The notes: generated from the sequence alone by a model not told the origin. Counted from the first letter of the stretch, positions 16,638-26,424 are shown. The stretch: 64,000 bases of DNA from Pseudanabaena mucicola str. Chao 1806 (GCF_030323025.1 NZ_CP097329.1:2362501-2426500); one strand, 5' to 3'. Numbers and translations: made by a program.

Positions 16638-19600
16638 TTAAGATGGTGGTGTAGATTTGAGATATTTATAGAGCCAAGCACAGCCACCTAAACAGGTACG
16701 TTTATCCTCCTCAGAAACATTAGTGTTCGTTCTTAAGTATTCTTGAAGCCACTGACAACCACGAATCAAGAGGTTGTCTAGATCGAGATTCCACATGATA
16801 ATTTTGTGATCTTCACCCGTCGATACTAAAATTTTACCATTAGGACTGAAGCATACACTTCGTACGGAGCCCTGATGACCATTAAAGGTACGTAACAGAG
16901 TCCCATCACCACTCCAAAACTGAATTGTGGAGTCTTCGCTTGCCGAAACAATTGACTTACCATCGGGACTGAAACAAACACTAGTTACCTCAGCACTATG
17001 TCCATTGAGGGTTTTGATCAAGTCTCCTTCAATGCTCCATAGTTTGACACTTTGATCCATACTGCCACTAGCGAGCATCTTGCCATTTGGGTTAAAGCAA
17101 ACCGTATAAACTTCCGCACTATGAGAGTCTAAGGTTCTGAGAAGAGTGCCATCCCAACTCCAAAGATTGATCAGTTTGTCTTTACTGGCTGAGGCAAGCA
17201 TGCTGCCGTCAGGACTAAAGTCAATGCTATAGACTTCGGCAGCGTGACCTGTGAGAGTTTGTAACCATTTGCCATCAGCACTCCATACCCGCACAGTCCC
17301 ATCGGCGCTACAAGATGCAAAAACCTGTCCATCACAGCGATAGACAATGCTATGAATTTCAGCACGATGAGCGCTGATCGTATCAATCAGGGTTCCATCC
17401 GTCCGCCAAATTTTAATCGAGGTATCTGCGCCCGCAGTGAGAATAGTAGTACTATCGGGACTGAAAGTAACACAATTGACCTTGTCGTTATGTCCTTCTA
17501 GTACAGCTTCTAACGTGCCATTAGCATTCCAAAGATTAACAGTTTTATCTTTACAGGCAGAGGCGAGGTACTTCGAATTGGGACTAAAGGCTATAGAAGC
17601 GACTTGATCAGTATGTCCAATTAATGTGCGTAAAGGTGTACCCTGAAGTGACCAGAGTTTTATTGTTGTATCCCTACTAGCCGAGACTAGTGTTTTTCCA
17701 TCGGGACTAAAGGTAATGCTGTGTACAACATCGCCATGACCTTGGAAGGTACAGATTAAGCCTTGTTCAATATTCCAAATGCGAATAGTACGATCAAAGC
17801 CACAGGATGCAATGGTGTTACTGTCATTGCTAAACGCCACACTCCAGACCTTATCGGAATGTCCATAAAATGTTTTGATTAAAAGACCGTCGGAACCCCA
17901 CATTTTGACAGTGCGATCACGGCTACCAGAAATGATCGATAGACCATTGGGCGCATAAGCAACACTTTCGACAAAGCTATCATGTCCGCGTAAATGCCTG
18001 ATTGGTAAGCCCGAAATATTCCAAATGATCAGGTTGCGATCGGCGCTGCCTGATACGAGGGATTTGCTGTTGGGATGAAATGCAACACAGGTAACCCAGC
18101 GATCATGACCACCACGTAAAGTCCGAATTGGCGCACCATCGCTTTTCCAGATCTTGACAGTCGTATCTTCACTGGCTGAAGCAATCATCTCGCCATTATG
18201 GCTAAAACAGACATCTAGCACAGGACCTTCATGTCCTTTCATCGTTGCGATTGGCTGTGGGGAAAATTCACCTGTCTTGGGATTGCGCTGCCACAGCTTC
18301 ACCGTATTGTCACGACTACCTGACACAAGTAAGTTACCATCGGGACTAAAAGCTACACTAGTGACCCAGTTAGTATGTCCCACTAAGGTTTGTAATAATA
18401 CACCTGAAATATTCCAGATTTTAATGGTGCGATCGCTACTGGCTGACGCAATAAACTGACCATCGCAAGAGTAACAAACCTTATTAACCCAGAAGCCATG
18501 GCCTTCAAGGCGATTATATTCATGAGTCCCATAGACAACTTGCTCTAGAGCCGTAATTGTGCGAATTTGTGTGTTTGCCCGCAAATTTACGAGAGCACTT
18601 TCATCAACTTGGGTGGTGAGGCGCTTAAGTTGTACTCCACCTATTACGCCTGCAATCATGGCCTCTATATGATTATTTGACAAATAGAGAGCTTCTGAAG
18701 AAATTGTGAGAGCGACAATTTTTTCATTGATTTCGCCCATCTCAGCAGCGATCCGTTGATGTCGCTCAGCATCTAGACTTTTTTCGAGTTCTTGACTTAG
18801 CTTTTCAAGGCGATCAGCATCAGCGGCACGTGCAGCCATTAGCTGTTCGCGCTCATTGATTCTTTGCGATGCTTCTAAAAAATTACGATCAATTTTGGAG
18901 AGGTCTGTTTGGTCATCTGCCCAAGCTAGGGCTTCTGCTAGGCGAGTTCCCCTTAACAAAGCAGACTCATCAGTTTCTTCGGATCGCTCCCAAGCCTGTA
19001 AAGCCTCAAGGTATGGGCAGTTTCGCAACTCCGAGAAATTTACCTTCTGCTTAATCTTGATCACAACTATCGATACATCATCTTCAGGGATATCTGTACC
19101 TGAGAAATCATTGAGGGCTTGCTTTAAACCATTTAAAATCTCAGTAGCTGTTAGTTGAGATAAGTTAATCACGTTCTGAAGCAATGGCGAAATATTTTCT
19201 CCCTGAGATCTGCCAAACTCCTGACCTTGAGCATTAGCTGCTTCAAATAGACCATCGCTAAAAAAGATCACGATATCGCCTTCGTTCAAAGCTCGTGATG
19301 TGGAGTTATAGGAAGCACTATCAAAGCGACCAAGGGCGATCGCAGGATTAACGACTTCTTCACAGGTATTCGTTTTCGCGCGATAAATGAGTGGACCAGG
19401 AATACCTGCATTCCCTATATTTAATTCATAGGTAGTAAAATCAAGCGCTCCATAACATAGCGCTAAGGAATCATCAATACCACTTTTACAAAGTAATTGA
19501 TTTAATGAATTCAGTACTAGTGCAGGATTTTGTAATCTACCCTGCTGGGCATAGGCATCAAGCTGTCCTTTAAATAAAGCAGCATGAATCGCACCTGCGA

Positions 19601-19805
19601 CCGACTTACCTGAAGAGTCAGCGATCGCTACTGCTAATATGCCTGACTGTTCTAGGAATTGGTAATAGTCCCCGCCAAGATCTACGGCTGTCCAAACCTC
19701 CGCAGCAATATCTAGCCCTTGGTAAGAAGGCAGACTCTGTGGCAGCAAGCTTCTTTGGAGTAGTCTGCCACTTGATAGATCATTAAAAGTTTCATTTAAC
19801 TGCAT
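16638..19805 (-). CDS. SpoIIE/RsbU-type phosphatase fused to 14 WD40 repeats
   Basis: The protein is 1055 residues. Residues about 10-255 form a PP2C-like SpoIIE domain: LGGDYYQF, AIADSSGKSVAGAIHAAL, LNIGNAGIPGPLIYR, DIVIFFSDGLFEAAN and IPEDDVSIVVIKI. The metal-binding Asp residues are retained. Residues about 255-430 are helical and coiled-coil-like. From about 440 onward there are 14 WD40 repeats, each of about 41 residues (for example GHTNWVTSVAFSPDGNLLVSGS), enough for two seven-bladed propellers, followed by a short helical tail. No transmembrane segment is seen. Such proteins dephosphorylate anti-sigma-antagonist-like partners in response to unknown signals. The target is not identifiable here. 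Confidence 0.92.
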   Translation of the reverse strand: MQLNETFNDLSSGRLLQRSLLPQSLPSYQGLDIAAEVWTAVDLGGDYYQFLEQSGILAVAIADSSGKSVAGAIHAALFKGQLDAYAQQGRLQNPALVLNSLNQLLCKSGIDDSLALCYGALDFTTYELNIGNAGIPGPLIYRAKTNTCEEVVNPAIALGRFDSASYNSTSRALNEGDIVIFFSDGLFEAANAQGQEFGRSQGENISPLLQNVINLSQLTATEILNGLKQALNDFSGTDIPEDDVSIVVIKIKQKVNFSELRNCPYLEALQAWERSEETDESALLRGTRLAEALAWADDQTDLSKIDRNFLEASQRINEREQLMAARAADADRLEKLSQELEKSLDAERHQRIAAEMGEINEKIVALTISSEALYLSNNHIEAMIAGVIGGVQLKRLTTQVDESALVNLRANTQIRTITALEQVVYGTHEYNRLEGHGFWVNKVCYSCDGQFIASASSDRTIKIWNISGVLLQTLVGHTNWVTSVAFSPDGNLLVSGSRDNTVKLWQRNPKTGEFSPQPIATMKGHEGPVLDVCFSHNGEMIASASEDTTVKIWKSDGAPIRTLRGGHDRWVTCVAFHPNSKSLVSGSADRNLIIWNISGLPIRHLRGHDSFVESVAYAPNGLSIISGSRDRTVKMWGSDGLLIKTFYGHSDKVWSVAFSNDSNTIASCGFDRTIRIWNIEQGLICTFQGHGDVVHSITFSPDGKTLVSASRDTTIKLWSLQGTPLRTLIGHTDQVASIAFSPNSKYLASACKDKTVNLWNANGTLEAVLEGHNDKVNCVTFSPDSTTILTAGADTSIKIWRTDGTLIDTISAHRAEIHSIVYRCDGQVFASCSADGTVRVWSADGKWLQTLTGHAAEVYSIDFSPDGSMLASASKDKLINLWSWDGTLLRTLDSHSAEVYTVCFNPNGKMLASGSMDQSVKLWSIEGDLIKTLNGHSAEVTSVCFSPDGKSIVSASEDSTIQFWSGDGTLLRTFNGHQGSVRSVCFSPNGKILVSTGEDHKIIMWNLDLDNLLIRGCQWLQEYLRTNTNVSEEDKRTCLGGCAWLYKYLKSTPPS

Positions 19806-19965
19806 ATACTAGTAGGCAGAGAGATCCTGAGGACAAATACTAGCAAAAATAACAGCCTGTTGAGAAAAGGTATAGCGTTGTAAACCTTGCAAATAGTCTG
19901 AATCATTTTACTTTATTATGTCTATCCCATAAAAACCTCATCAACATGCTGTAATTTAACTATTA

Positions 19966-20484
19966 TCATTCACATTCAAGGGTTTCACGGGTTAGTCTTT
20001 TGGTCTTTGGATTTTGTCCTTTTGCCAATTGACAAAGCTTCTGACGTACTGGGGGTCGTAAGTCCACATCGGTAAAGTCAGCTCCATCAATAATTACATT
20101 ATTAAAGGAAGTTCCATAGGCAAAAGCGCCTTCTAGTAATGCGTTAGTTAAATTTGCTTTGTCAAGACGGGCATTATCAAGAGTGCTATTGCTGAGATTT
20201 GCACCTGTTAAGTTCGATTCTTTCATATTAGCAGCAAAAAAGCTAACTCCTTGGGCATCAGCATTTACAAATGAAGAATTCCTGAGATCTGATTCATTAA
20301 ACTGATAACCTTGGAGAGATCGCCCTGAAAAATCAGATCCTTCCAAAAAAGCTTTGACATATACATCAGCACTAACAGGATTTGCACCAAATACGATCAG
20401 GGATAAGCATAGCAATATATTGATGGTTTTAAAGATAAAATTTCGTAAGAACCAAGCTGCGGTTTTCATAATCATTATTTCCAT
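19966..20484 (-). CDS. Secreted pentapeptide-repeat protein
   Basis: A signal peptide spans about residues 1-39 (NILLCLSLIVFGANPVSADVYV). Tandem pentapeptide repeats follow, of the A(D/N)LxX type, over about residues 48-140: EGSDFSGRSLQGYQFNESDL, ANMKESNLTGANLSNSTL, ARLDKANLTNALLEGA, and DGADFTDVDL. The C-terminal tail has two Cys residues (KLCQLAKGQ... and ...LECE) that could form a disulfide. The protein is probably periplasmic or in the thylakoid lumen, where cyanobacteria keep several such proteins. The fold is a right-handed quadrilateral beta-helix; the function is not known. Confidence 0.85.
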   Translation of the reverse strand: MEIMIMKTAAWFLRNFIFKTINILLCLSLIVFGANPVSADVYVKAFLEGSDFSGRSLQGYQFNESDLRNSSFVNADAQGVSFFAANMKESNLTGANLSNSTLDNARLDKANLTNALLEGAFAYGTSFNNVIIDGADFTDVDLRPPVRQKLCQLAKGQNPKTKRLTRETLECE

Positions 20485-20680
20485 ATGTTATTGAGACTAT
20501 CACAAGCGGGTAATTAGCTGGGCTTAATTTACATCAGAGCCAAAACTTGTGGCGTACGCGCAGCGAGCACCACAGGTTTTGGGGCATTTAATTGCGCTTA
20601 GTTACTTCATACCAAATAGGGACTGCACCAATGTCAGATACTCCCAATTTTATAGACTAGGAAGATACAGAGAAAGCATA

Positions 20681-21109
20681 ATGACTAAGCAAGTAGGCGA
20701 TCGCGGTGAGATCTTGGTGGCGCAACTCTTGCAGAGCAATGGCTGGCAAGTTTTAGAGACGCAATGGCGCTGTCAATGGGGAGAGTTGGATGTCATCGTC
20801 AAGGATCAACAATGGTTACTTTTTGTGGAGGTCAAGACTAGAAGCGCTCGCAATTGGGATGGCGATGGCAGTCTTGCGATATCGCCGCAAAAACAAGCCA
20901 AACTTATTAAGGCAGCATCTCTATTTTTAAGTCAGCATCCAGAATTTGCCAATCTAAATTGTCGATTTGATGTGGCATTGGTACGGCGTAAAAATGGCGA
21001 TCGCTATCAAATAAGCACAAATGTCCATCATGCTAATCCAAAGCCAATTACGTCAGCCTTTACTTTACAAACCTATATTGAGGAAGCCTTTATTGCCGAT
21101 GCTTTCTAA
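20681..21109 (+). CDS. yraN: YraN/UPF0102 family endonuclease-like protein
   Basis: The ATG at 20681 is preferred because conservation begins at [18 protein letters not shown]. An upstream in-frame start at 20549 would add 44 residues of non-conserved sequence, including a palindromic repeat. The core [21 protein letters not shown] is the family signature (Glu/Asp...Glu-Val-Lys) and matches the PD-(D/E)XK nuclease pattern. The rest ([24 protein letters not shown]) is also conserved. The protein has 142 residues. YraN is widespread in bacteria and is suspected of acting on Holliday junctions or DNA uptake, but this is unproven. Confidence 0.88.
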   Translation: MTKQVGDRGEILVAQLLQSNGWQVLETQWRCQWGELDVIVKDQQWLLFVEVKTRSARNWDGDGSLAISPQKQAKLIKAASLFLSQHPEFANLNCRFDVALVRRKNGDRYQISTNVHHANPKPITSAFTLQTYIEEAFIADAF

Positions 21110-21256
21110 AAAATGCAAGTTAGAGATAATTTGAAACTAGCTTTGAGAGGATGGGGGCTACGCAAACTCCCTCTTAAAAGGTCAAAAGTGAAAGCTTTGC
21201 TTAGTAAGTGTTTTAATTTTGGATTTTTAAATTTAGATTTTTAAAATTTGCCAGAA

Positions 21257-21293
21257 AGGATAGAGGGACGCTTAGCGTCCCTCTATCCTTTTT
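21257..21293. terminator. Bidirectional terminator
   Basis: AAAGGATAGAGGGACGC pairs with GCGTCCCTCTATCCTTTTTT around a TTA loop and lies at the 3' end of the minus-strand glycosyltransferase gene. Confidence 0.8.
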
Positions 21294-22618
21294 TAGAAAT
21301 ATTCATGTTTACAAAAACTCGGTTGATTTTGATGCAGTTGGTGAATTTGCTCAAGGTATGACTGACTCTGCTCTTTTAGCCCCAAAGCCTTAATATATTT
21401 AGGGATGGCTTGGTCAATCGTGTAGTGCATTTCGAGTAATTTCCGAGCATTCTTGCCAAGTCTTATTTGCGTATTTGGATCGGCAGCAAGCATGCGGATA
21501 TAGTCAGCTAAACCCTGTGCATCACCATTATCAAAGCAACTACCACAATCGCCTCGACTAACCATTTCGCGCAAATAATTGTCCTGAGGACAGATCACCG
21601 CCACGGGTCGCCCTGCGGCTAAGATGCCATAGATTTTCGATGGGGCGATGGTATCACCGACATTCGGCAAAATGCTGACCAAAGAGAGATCGCAAGCGGT
21701 CAGGGAAAAAGGCAAAACTTCTCGATCTTGGTAAGGCAATTGTAACGCATTTGGCAGTTCTCCAGAGGTAATCGCATTGGCAATCATCTGTGAACCCACC
21801 CCATTACCGATAAATACAAACTTAATATCCGCACGATGGCTCAGCAATTGCATACATTTGATCATTGTCCGACTATCATGGCAACGACCCAAGTTACCTG
21901 AATACAACACGACAAAACTATCGGTTAAGCCATATTGATTGGAAAACCAATTGTCTAGCTTGGCAATCGGATTGATAAATTGCGGATCAGCCCAGCTATG
22001 GATCACATGAATTTTGTCCACCAAATGTTTGTTTTTTTTGACTAATAGCTGCTTCATTGGCTCACTTAGGACAATCAATGATTCGGCTCTGTCCCAAACC
22101 TTACTATTCACAAATTCCCAAAATTTGACAATCCAATGATTTGGGGCAATAACCCTCAAACGCACGGCTACTTCAGGATAAATATCATAAATAATGCAGC
22201 TATAGGTATGCCCAAAAATCTTGTTGTAAAACCAACCAATTAAACCGAGGAAGGGAGGTGCAGAAGTAAGTACTAAATGTGAGCCACGAATACTTTTACG
22301 CCGAAATTTAATTATGCATCGCAGTAGGAACAAGAGACTGCAGATGAGTTTATTGCGAATCCGCTTTGACATAATGTGTACGGAACCAGTACGTCTTACG
22401 AAAACACCATTGCTCAATTCTTGATGTTCTACATTGGTTTGACGAAATGCATATCCTGGCATCCCAGTAAATACACTCACATCAAAACCCTCTTGAGCTA
22501 GCGCACCAGCTAAGTCATAGATAAATTGTCCAGTCGCTGCATAGTCAGGTGGATAAAACTGAGTAATGATACTAATGCTAGTTTTTAAGTGGTTGTTACC
22601 TGCCATTATTTTACTCAT
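21293..22618 (-). CDS. Glycosyltransferase, GT4 family (WbuB/WcaI-like)
   Basis: The 441-residue protein has an N-terminal GT-B domain (ISIITQFYPPDYAATGQFIYDLA, then FDVSVFTGMPGY). The second domain has VVLYSGNLGRCHDSRTMIKC and the sugar-nucleotide-binding region DLSLVSILPNVGDTIAPSKIYGILAAGRPV, where Pro-Ser-Lys substitutes for the usual Glu-based EX7E pattern and is typical of the WbuB/WcaI group. It probably adds a sugar during lipopolysaccharide, capsule or extracellular polysaccharide synthesis. There are no adjacent polysaccharide genes to suggest the polymer. The ATG start at 22618 gives a normal length. Confidence 0.85.
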   Translation of the reverse strand: MSKIMAGNNHLKTSISIITQFYPPDYAATGQFIYDLAGALAQEGFDVSVFTGMPGYAFRQTNVEHQELSNGVFVRRTGSVHIMSKRIRNKLICSLLFLLRCIIKFRRKSIRGSHLVLTSAPPFLGLIGWFYNKIFGHTYSCIIYDIYPEVAVRLRVIAPNHWIVKFWEFVNSKVWDRAESLIVLSEPMKQLLVKKNKHLVDKIHVIHSWADPQFINPIAKLDNWFSNQYGLTDSFVVLYSGNLGRCHDSRTMIKCMQLLSHRADIKFVFIGNGVGSQMIANAITSGELPNALQLPYQDREVLPFSLTACDLSLVSILPNVGDTIAPSKIYGILAAGRPVAVICPQDNYLREMVSRGDCGSCFDNGDAQGLADYIRMLAADPNTQIRLGKNARKLLEMHYTIDQAIPKYIKALGLKEQSQSYLEQIHQLHQNQPSFCKHEYF

Positions 22619-22811
22619 CAGTTATTTTTCGCCATCACCTGTTACAACTAGCTACATATCAGGTTCTGTCGAATGGCTTACCGCAGCTATGGAGATAGCC
22701 TTTGATCCCAAACCAGAACTTACAGGTTTAATAGCTCTATAAAAATGTCTGCGTAACTATAACGTAAATTTGATTTAGTGGCATTATTTAGTATGATTTT
22801 GTCGGATTTGA

Positions 22812-23774
22812 TCACCTGTAGTTATCTAGTAGGCGATCGCCTGCCTCGATCAACGCACTCCTGATCCCCACTTCAGTCATTGAGTGACCCGCATCAGGGA
22901 CAACTACAAATTCAGCTTCGGGGAAAGCTTGATGTAATTCCCAAGCTGTAAACATCGGGCAAACCACGTCATAACGACCTTGGACAATCACCGTTGGGAT
23001 CTGGCGAATGCGATCAATGTTTTGTAGTAGTTGACTTTCAGAGATGAAGAAGCCTTTATTCATAAAGTAATGGCACTCAAGACGGGCAAAGGCATCAGCG
23101 AAATCTTCTGTCCCAAAACGCTCAATTAATGATGCATCAGGAATCAACTTACTTGTGCTTGCCTCCCAAACTGACCAAGCACGGGCAGCTTGCGATCGCT
23201 CTTGCGGGACATCACTGGTGAGACGACGATAATAAGCGGAAATCATGTCGTCACGTTCTTCAATGGGGATCGGTTGCAGGTATTTTTCCCAAGCGTCTGG
23301 GAAAAAATAACTTGCTCCCTCTTGATAAAACCAATCCAGTTCTTTTTTTCGCAGCATGAAGATGCCCCGCAAAATTAGAGCTTTGCAATATTCGGGATAG
23401 GTTTGGCTATAGGAAAGCGCAAGGGTACTGCCCCAACTACCTCCTGACACAGTCCAGCGATCGATGTTTAGATATTTCCGCAAGTTTTCAATATCCTCTA
23501 CCAAATGCCATGTGGTGTTTTCGCGAAGTTCGGCATGAGGTGTACTTTGACCACAGCCACGTTGATCAAATTGAACAATTCGCCAGCGCTGAGTATCAAA
23601 ATACTGACGGTATATTGGTTGACTACCACCTCCTGGTCCGCCATGCAAAATGATGACGGGGTGACCTTGGGGATTGCCTGATTCTTCAAAATAAATTGTG
23701 TGTAAATCTGAGACTTTGAGGAATCCTTGGTGATATGGCTCGATCGCTGGATATAGTTCACGCATAGAAAACAA
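22812..23774 (-). CDS. pip: Prolyl iminopeptidase (alpha/beta hydrolase)
   Basis: The protein has 320 residues. The family opening LYPAIEPYHQGFLKVSDLH is followed by the oxyanion motif ILHGGPGGGSQP and the nucleophile elbow VSGGSWGSTLAL (catalytic Ser). The Asp lies in YDVVCPM and the catalytic His in DAGHSMTEVG. Pip releases N-terminal proline from peptides in the cytoplasm. The cap domain residues LRGIFMLRKKELDWFYQEGAS also match the family. The gene stands alone, 37-80 nt from a terminator shared with the upstream permease gene. Confidence 0.94.
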   Translation of the reverse strand: MFSMRELYPAIEPYHQGFLKVSDLHTIYFEESGNPQGHPVIILHGGPGGGSQPIYRQYFDTQRWRIVQFDQRGCGQSTPHAELRENTTWHLVEDIENLRKYLNIDRWTVSGGSWGSTLALSYSQTYPEYCKALILRGIFMLRKKELDWFYQEGASYFFPDAWEKYLQPIPIEERDDMISAYYRRLTSDVPQERSQAARAWSVWEASTSKLIPDASLIERFGTEDFADAFARLECHYFMNKGFFISESQLLQNIDRIRQIPTVIVQGRYDVVCPMFTAWELHQAFPEAEFVVVPDAGHSMTEVGIRSALIEAGDRLLDNYR

Positions 23775-23827
23775 GAATTTATAGCTTGGTCAGTTATGGA
23801 AATGCTAAATATATCCTCAAAAATCAG

Positions 23828-23852
23828 AAAGGGTCGCTTTGCGACCCTTTCC
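23828..23852. terminator. Terminator between permease and pip genes
   Basis: GAAAGGGTCGC/GCGACCCTTTC hairpin around TTT, lying at the 3' end of the minus-strand ABC-2 permease gene. Confidence 0.7.
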
Positions 23853-23855
23853 TTC

Positions 23856-24635
23856 CTATAAATGACTTTCTTTTCGTAACATCCGTTTATAAGCGAGCCA
23901 TCCTGAGGCGATCGCCACAATAAAAAATCCTGCTAAAAACCGCAAATGCAAAACCATGTCGGTACTAGTTAGCGCTTTGCTGTCGGTCGAGAGAGCTGTA
24001 AAGGCTTCGCTCATGTGATAGACAGGATTGAATTGAGTGATTAACAGTAAATCCTTCGATAAAAAGGTGGTAGGAAAAAATGCGCCACCTAACATCAATA
24101 GCGGTACGCCAAAACCTGCCACCAGCGAATTCACATCTTCGACCTTACGCGCAAATTTGGTGGCAAGGACAAATCCCATCCCCACGTAGGAACCAATGCT
24201 CGCCAAGATCACTAAGGCTCCCACCGCAATTGATCCGCTAAAGCGCACTTCCCAAAAGGCAGCTACGGTATAGATAATCAAAGTCTGCCCCACACCGATC
24301 ACGGCATAGGCAAAGAAAATACCTAAGAAATAGGAAATCCCGTTAATTGGCGAAATTAATAAACGTTTAATAGTCAGGCTTTCGCGTTCAGCAACAATAG
24401 TGGACATCGTGCCGCCAAGACAGCTAAAAAATAGGGCTGAGCCAATCAATGAGGCAGGAGCCGCTAGTTTGAAAGATTCGGCAGTGGTAATTTTTGAACC
24501 TTCCGCCAAGACAAAGCCATTGAGTAATAGCATCGAAATCGGGAAGATCACCCACAGGAGTAAGGTGCGGTATGTCCGAAATAGTTCTAATAAAATACGT
24601 CGCCCGATCGCGATCGCTTCATACCCATAGTTCAT
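23856..24635 (-). CDS. ABC-2 type transporter permease
   Basis: The 259-residue membrane protein has about six helices: LLLWVIFPISMLLLNGFVLA, LIGSALFFSCLGGTMSTIVA, YFLGIFFAYAVIGVGQTLIIYTVA, VGALVILASIGSYVGMGFVLA, PLLMLGGAFFPTTFL and LRFLAGFFIVAIASGWLA. The 'ERESLTIKRLLISPING' loop after helix two is the ABC-2 coupling region. The second-to-last helix (PLLMLGGAFFPTTFL) is the common ABC-2 signature. These permeases export drugs or polysaccharide or lipid precursors. No ATPase gene lies next to it, so its partner is elsewhere and the substrate is unknown. Confidence 0.85.
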   Translation of the reverse strand: MNYGYEAIAIGRRILLELFRTYRTLLLWVIFPISMLLLNGFVLAEGSKITTAESFKLAAPASLIGSALFFSCLGGTMSTIVAERESLTIKRLLISPINGISYFLGIFFAYAVIGVGQTLIIYTVAAFWEVRFSGSIAVGALVILASIGSYVGMGFVLATKFARKVEDVNSLVAGFGVPLLMLGGAFFPTTFLSKDLLLITQFNPVYHMSEAFTALSTDSKALTSTDMVLHLRFLAGFFIVAIASGWLAYKRMLRKESHL

Positions 24636-24720
24636 GTGAGCTGTGCAGTAATTGATTACTTGTATAGTAATTGTAAAAGTAGGATCAGCTTTCCAGTCAT
24701 AACGGGGTGTATTTTACCTA

Positions 24721-24769
24721 ATAAAACCCCAAAAGCTGCGCGTGCGCCGCAGCTTTTGGGGTTTTATGT
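24721..24769. repeat. Long hairpin between divergent genes
   Basis: ATAAAACCCCAAAAGCTGCG pairs with CGCAGCTTTTGGGGTTTTAT. It lies between two divergently read genes, where no terminator is needed, so a mobile palindromic repeat or regulatory element is more likely. Confidence 0.6.
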
Positions 24770-24881
24770 TTTTATTAAAAATATTGCAAAACAAAATTTT
24801 TAATAAAAATATTGTGGTTTTCCTGACGACAAAGTAATGTAAATCAGACAAAGATCAAAATCCTAAGATAGAAGCATAACT

Positions 24882-25940
24882 GTGTTAGATGGCAAAACTA
24901 TCTTTAACAAATTCCTCAAACGCTTTTTAATTGCAGCGATCGCAATTTATCTTGCCTTTCGCCTGCGACAGACTTTGCAATTATTACTGACCAGCTTATT
25001 CTTAGCTGGCGCTATTTCCCCGATTATTGAAAAGATCACCAGCGTTCGGATCAATGTCCACAATTGGCGCATTGGTTTAAATCGGGTCTGGGCAGTTGTA
25101 TTACTTTATCTAGTTTTATTAATCGTCGTGGCTTTAGCGATCACCCCCGCACCACAGATTATTTTAGAACTTGGTCAATTTTTTATTAAGCTTCCCAATC
25201 TCCTAGAGCAAATCCAACTTCCCAAAGGCGGTCTACTCAATCTCAGTCAAGAACAACTCAATCGCATTCTCCAAACTCAACCACTCATCGATCAAGCCCA
25301 AAATTTTGGCAAGGAAATTGTAAGTCAAACCTTTGGGTTTACCCTCCAAATTTTTAATGCGATCGGGGTGGGCATTTTAAGTCTCTTGATTACTGCCTAC
25401 ATGGTAATCAATTCCAGTAGTTTAATGCGGCGATGTCTGAGCCCTTTCTCTAAAAGAGTACGCCATGAAGTCGAATTTTTGATCCCACCCATTACCAGAT
25501 GTCTCGGAGCCTATGTGGTCGGTCGCATTGGTACTTCGACCTTGTTGGGCTTTTGTACTTACTTAACTCTCTCTCTATTTGGCATTCCCTATTCAGGAGC
25601 TTTGGGACTATTAGTAGCTATCTCTAATCTCGTTCCTTATATAGGTGGATTAGTTGCTCTCATTGCCATTTTCATTGCTGCATGGGGAGTGGAATTTAAT
25701 AAAGGAGCGATCGCTCTATTTATCTGCTTTAGTCTGCAACAAATCGAAGCATTTATTCTACAACCTTGGCTCGTTGCACCCTATCTCAACCTCGATCCTT
25801 TTGAACTGTTACTATCCATTATCGTTGGTGCAGAACTTTTTGGCATAGTTGGAGCAATTATCGCTCCACCGATCGCAGGAACTAGCCGCATACTCTTCAA
25901 TCACTTTGCAAGTCCTATAACAACTGATTCAGAAGAATAA
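24882..25940 (+). CDS. AI-2E family transporter (PerM/UPF0118)
   Basis: The GTG start at 24882 gives 352 residues, normal for the family. Eight or so membrane helices are visible: FLIAAIAIYLAFRL, LLLTSLFLAGAISPIIEKI, VWAVVLLYLVLLIVVALAI, IFNAIGVGILSLLITAYMV, LLGFCTYLTLSLFGIPYSGALGLLVAISNLVPYIGG, IAIFIAAWGV and LLLSIIVGAELFGIVGAIIAPPIAG. The motif 'P-Y-x-G...G' (NLVPYIGGLVALI) is conserved. The family includes AI-2 exporters and Na+/H+ antiporters; the substrate here cannot be deduced. A terminator follows. Confidence 0.9.
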   Translation: MLDGKTIFNKFLKRFLIAAIAIYLAFRLRQTLQLLLTSLFLAGAISPIIEKITSVRINVHNWRIGLNRVWAVVLLYLVLLIVVALAITPAPQIILELGQFFIKLPNLLEQIQLPKGGLLNLSQEQLNRILQTQPLIDQAQNFGKEIVSQTFGFTLQIFNAIGVGILSLLITAYMVINSSSLMRRCLSPFSKRVRHEVEFLIPPITRCLGAYVVGRIGTSTLLGFCTYLTLSLFGIPYSGALGLLVAISNLVPYIGGLVALIAIFIAAWGVEFNKGAIALFICFSLQQIEAFILQPWLVAPYLNLDPFELLLSIIVGAELFGIVGAIIAPPIAGTSRILFNHFASPITTDSEE

Positions 25941-25963
25941 AAAAGGCGCATTGCGCCTTTTTT
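25940..25963. terminator. Bidirectional terminator
   Basis: AAAAAAGGCGCA/TGCGCCTTTTTT hairpin, shared by the AI-2E gene on the plus strand and the YciI gene on the minus strand. Confidence 0.9.
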
Positions 25964-25965
25964 AT

Positions 25966-26280
25966 TTAATAAACTTGAAGCCATTCATAGACTTCATAAT
26001 CTGTCCAAATCCCATGTTGCCAATAGGGATCGGCTTCTACGAGTTGTTTTGCGGAATTCAAATCATGGGCAACATATACTGCAAATACCTTAGTGATATC
26101 TTGAGTCGGACCAATGGATAACAACTTCCCTGATTCGTGCAAAGCTTTCAGATTATCTAGATGTGCTTGGCGAAAGGGAGCGCGTTTTTCGATGACATTT
26201 TCGCAATAGCTGCCCCAAACCACAAATTTCTTTAATTCTGTGCTCAATTTCCTAAAAATCCCAAAAATAACTTGACTCAT
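25966..26280 (-). CDS. YciI-family protein
   Basis: The 104-residue frame has the YCII fold pattern: KKFVVWGSYCENVIEKRAPFRQAHLDNL, then HESGKLLSIGPTQD, FAVYVAHDLNSAKQLVEADPY and IWTDYEVYEW. Conserved His (QAHLDNL) and Asp (ADPYW) form the presumed active site. YciI-like proteins resemble muconolactone isomerase; their substrates are unknown. About 16 residues before KKFVVWGS are non-conserved, so translation may begin a little later, though no better ATG is present. Confidence 0.8.
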   Translation of the reverse strand: MSQVIFGIFRKLSTELKKFVVWGSYCENVIEKRAPFRQAHLDNLKALHESGKLLSIGPTQDITKVFAVYVAHDLNSAKQLVEADPYWQHGIWTDYEVYEWLQVY

Positions 26281-26424
26281 AAATCAAGATTGATGACAGC
26301 ATCTTGCTTATTTACAAAGCTCAGCTAAACTTTTACAAGAGTTGCTATGTGGCACTTATAAAAGTTTAGCTTGATTTTATGACAGCACTTTGGGCTGTAG
26401 TAATCTTGTTTATTAAATTCTATT

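Noticed and set aside
16700-18560. Direct repeats in DNA suggestive of a CRISPR array
   Set aside because: The regularity is about 123 bp and comes from WD40 repeat codons; there are no short identical repeats with unique spacers. No CRISPR array is seen anywhere in the window.
20549-20680. N-terminal extension of the YraN frame
   Set aside because: The 44 residues before MTKQVGDRG are not conserved and cover a palindromic repeat; the internal ATG fits the family.
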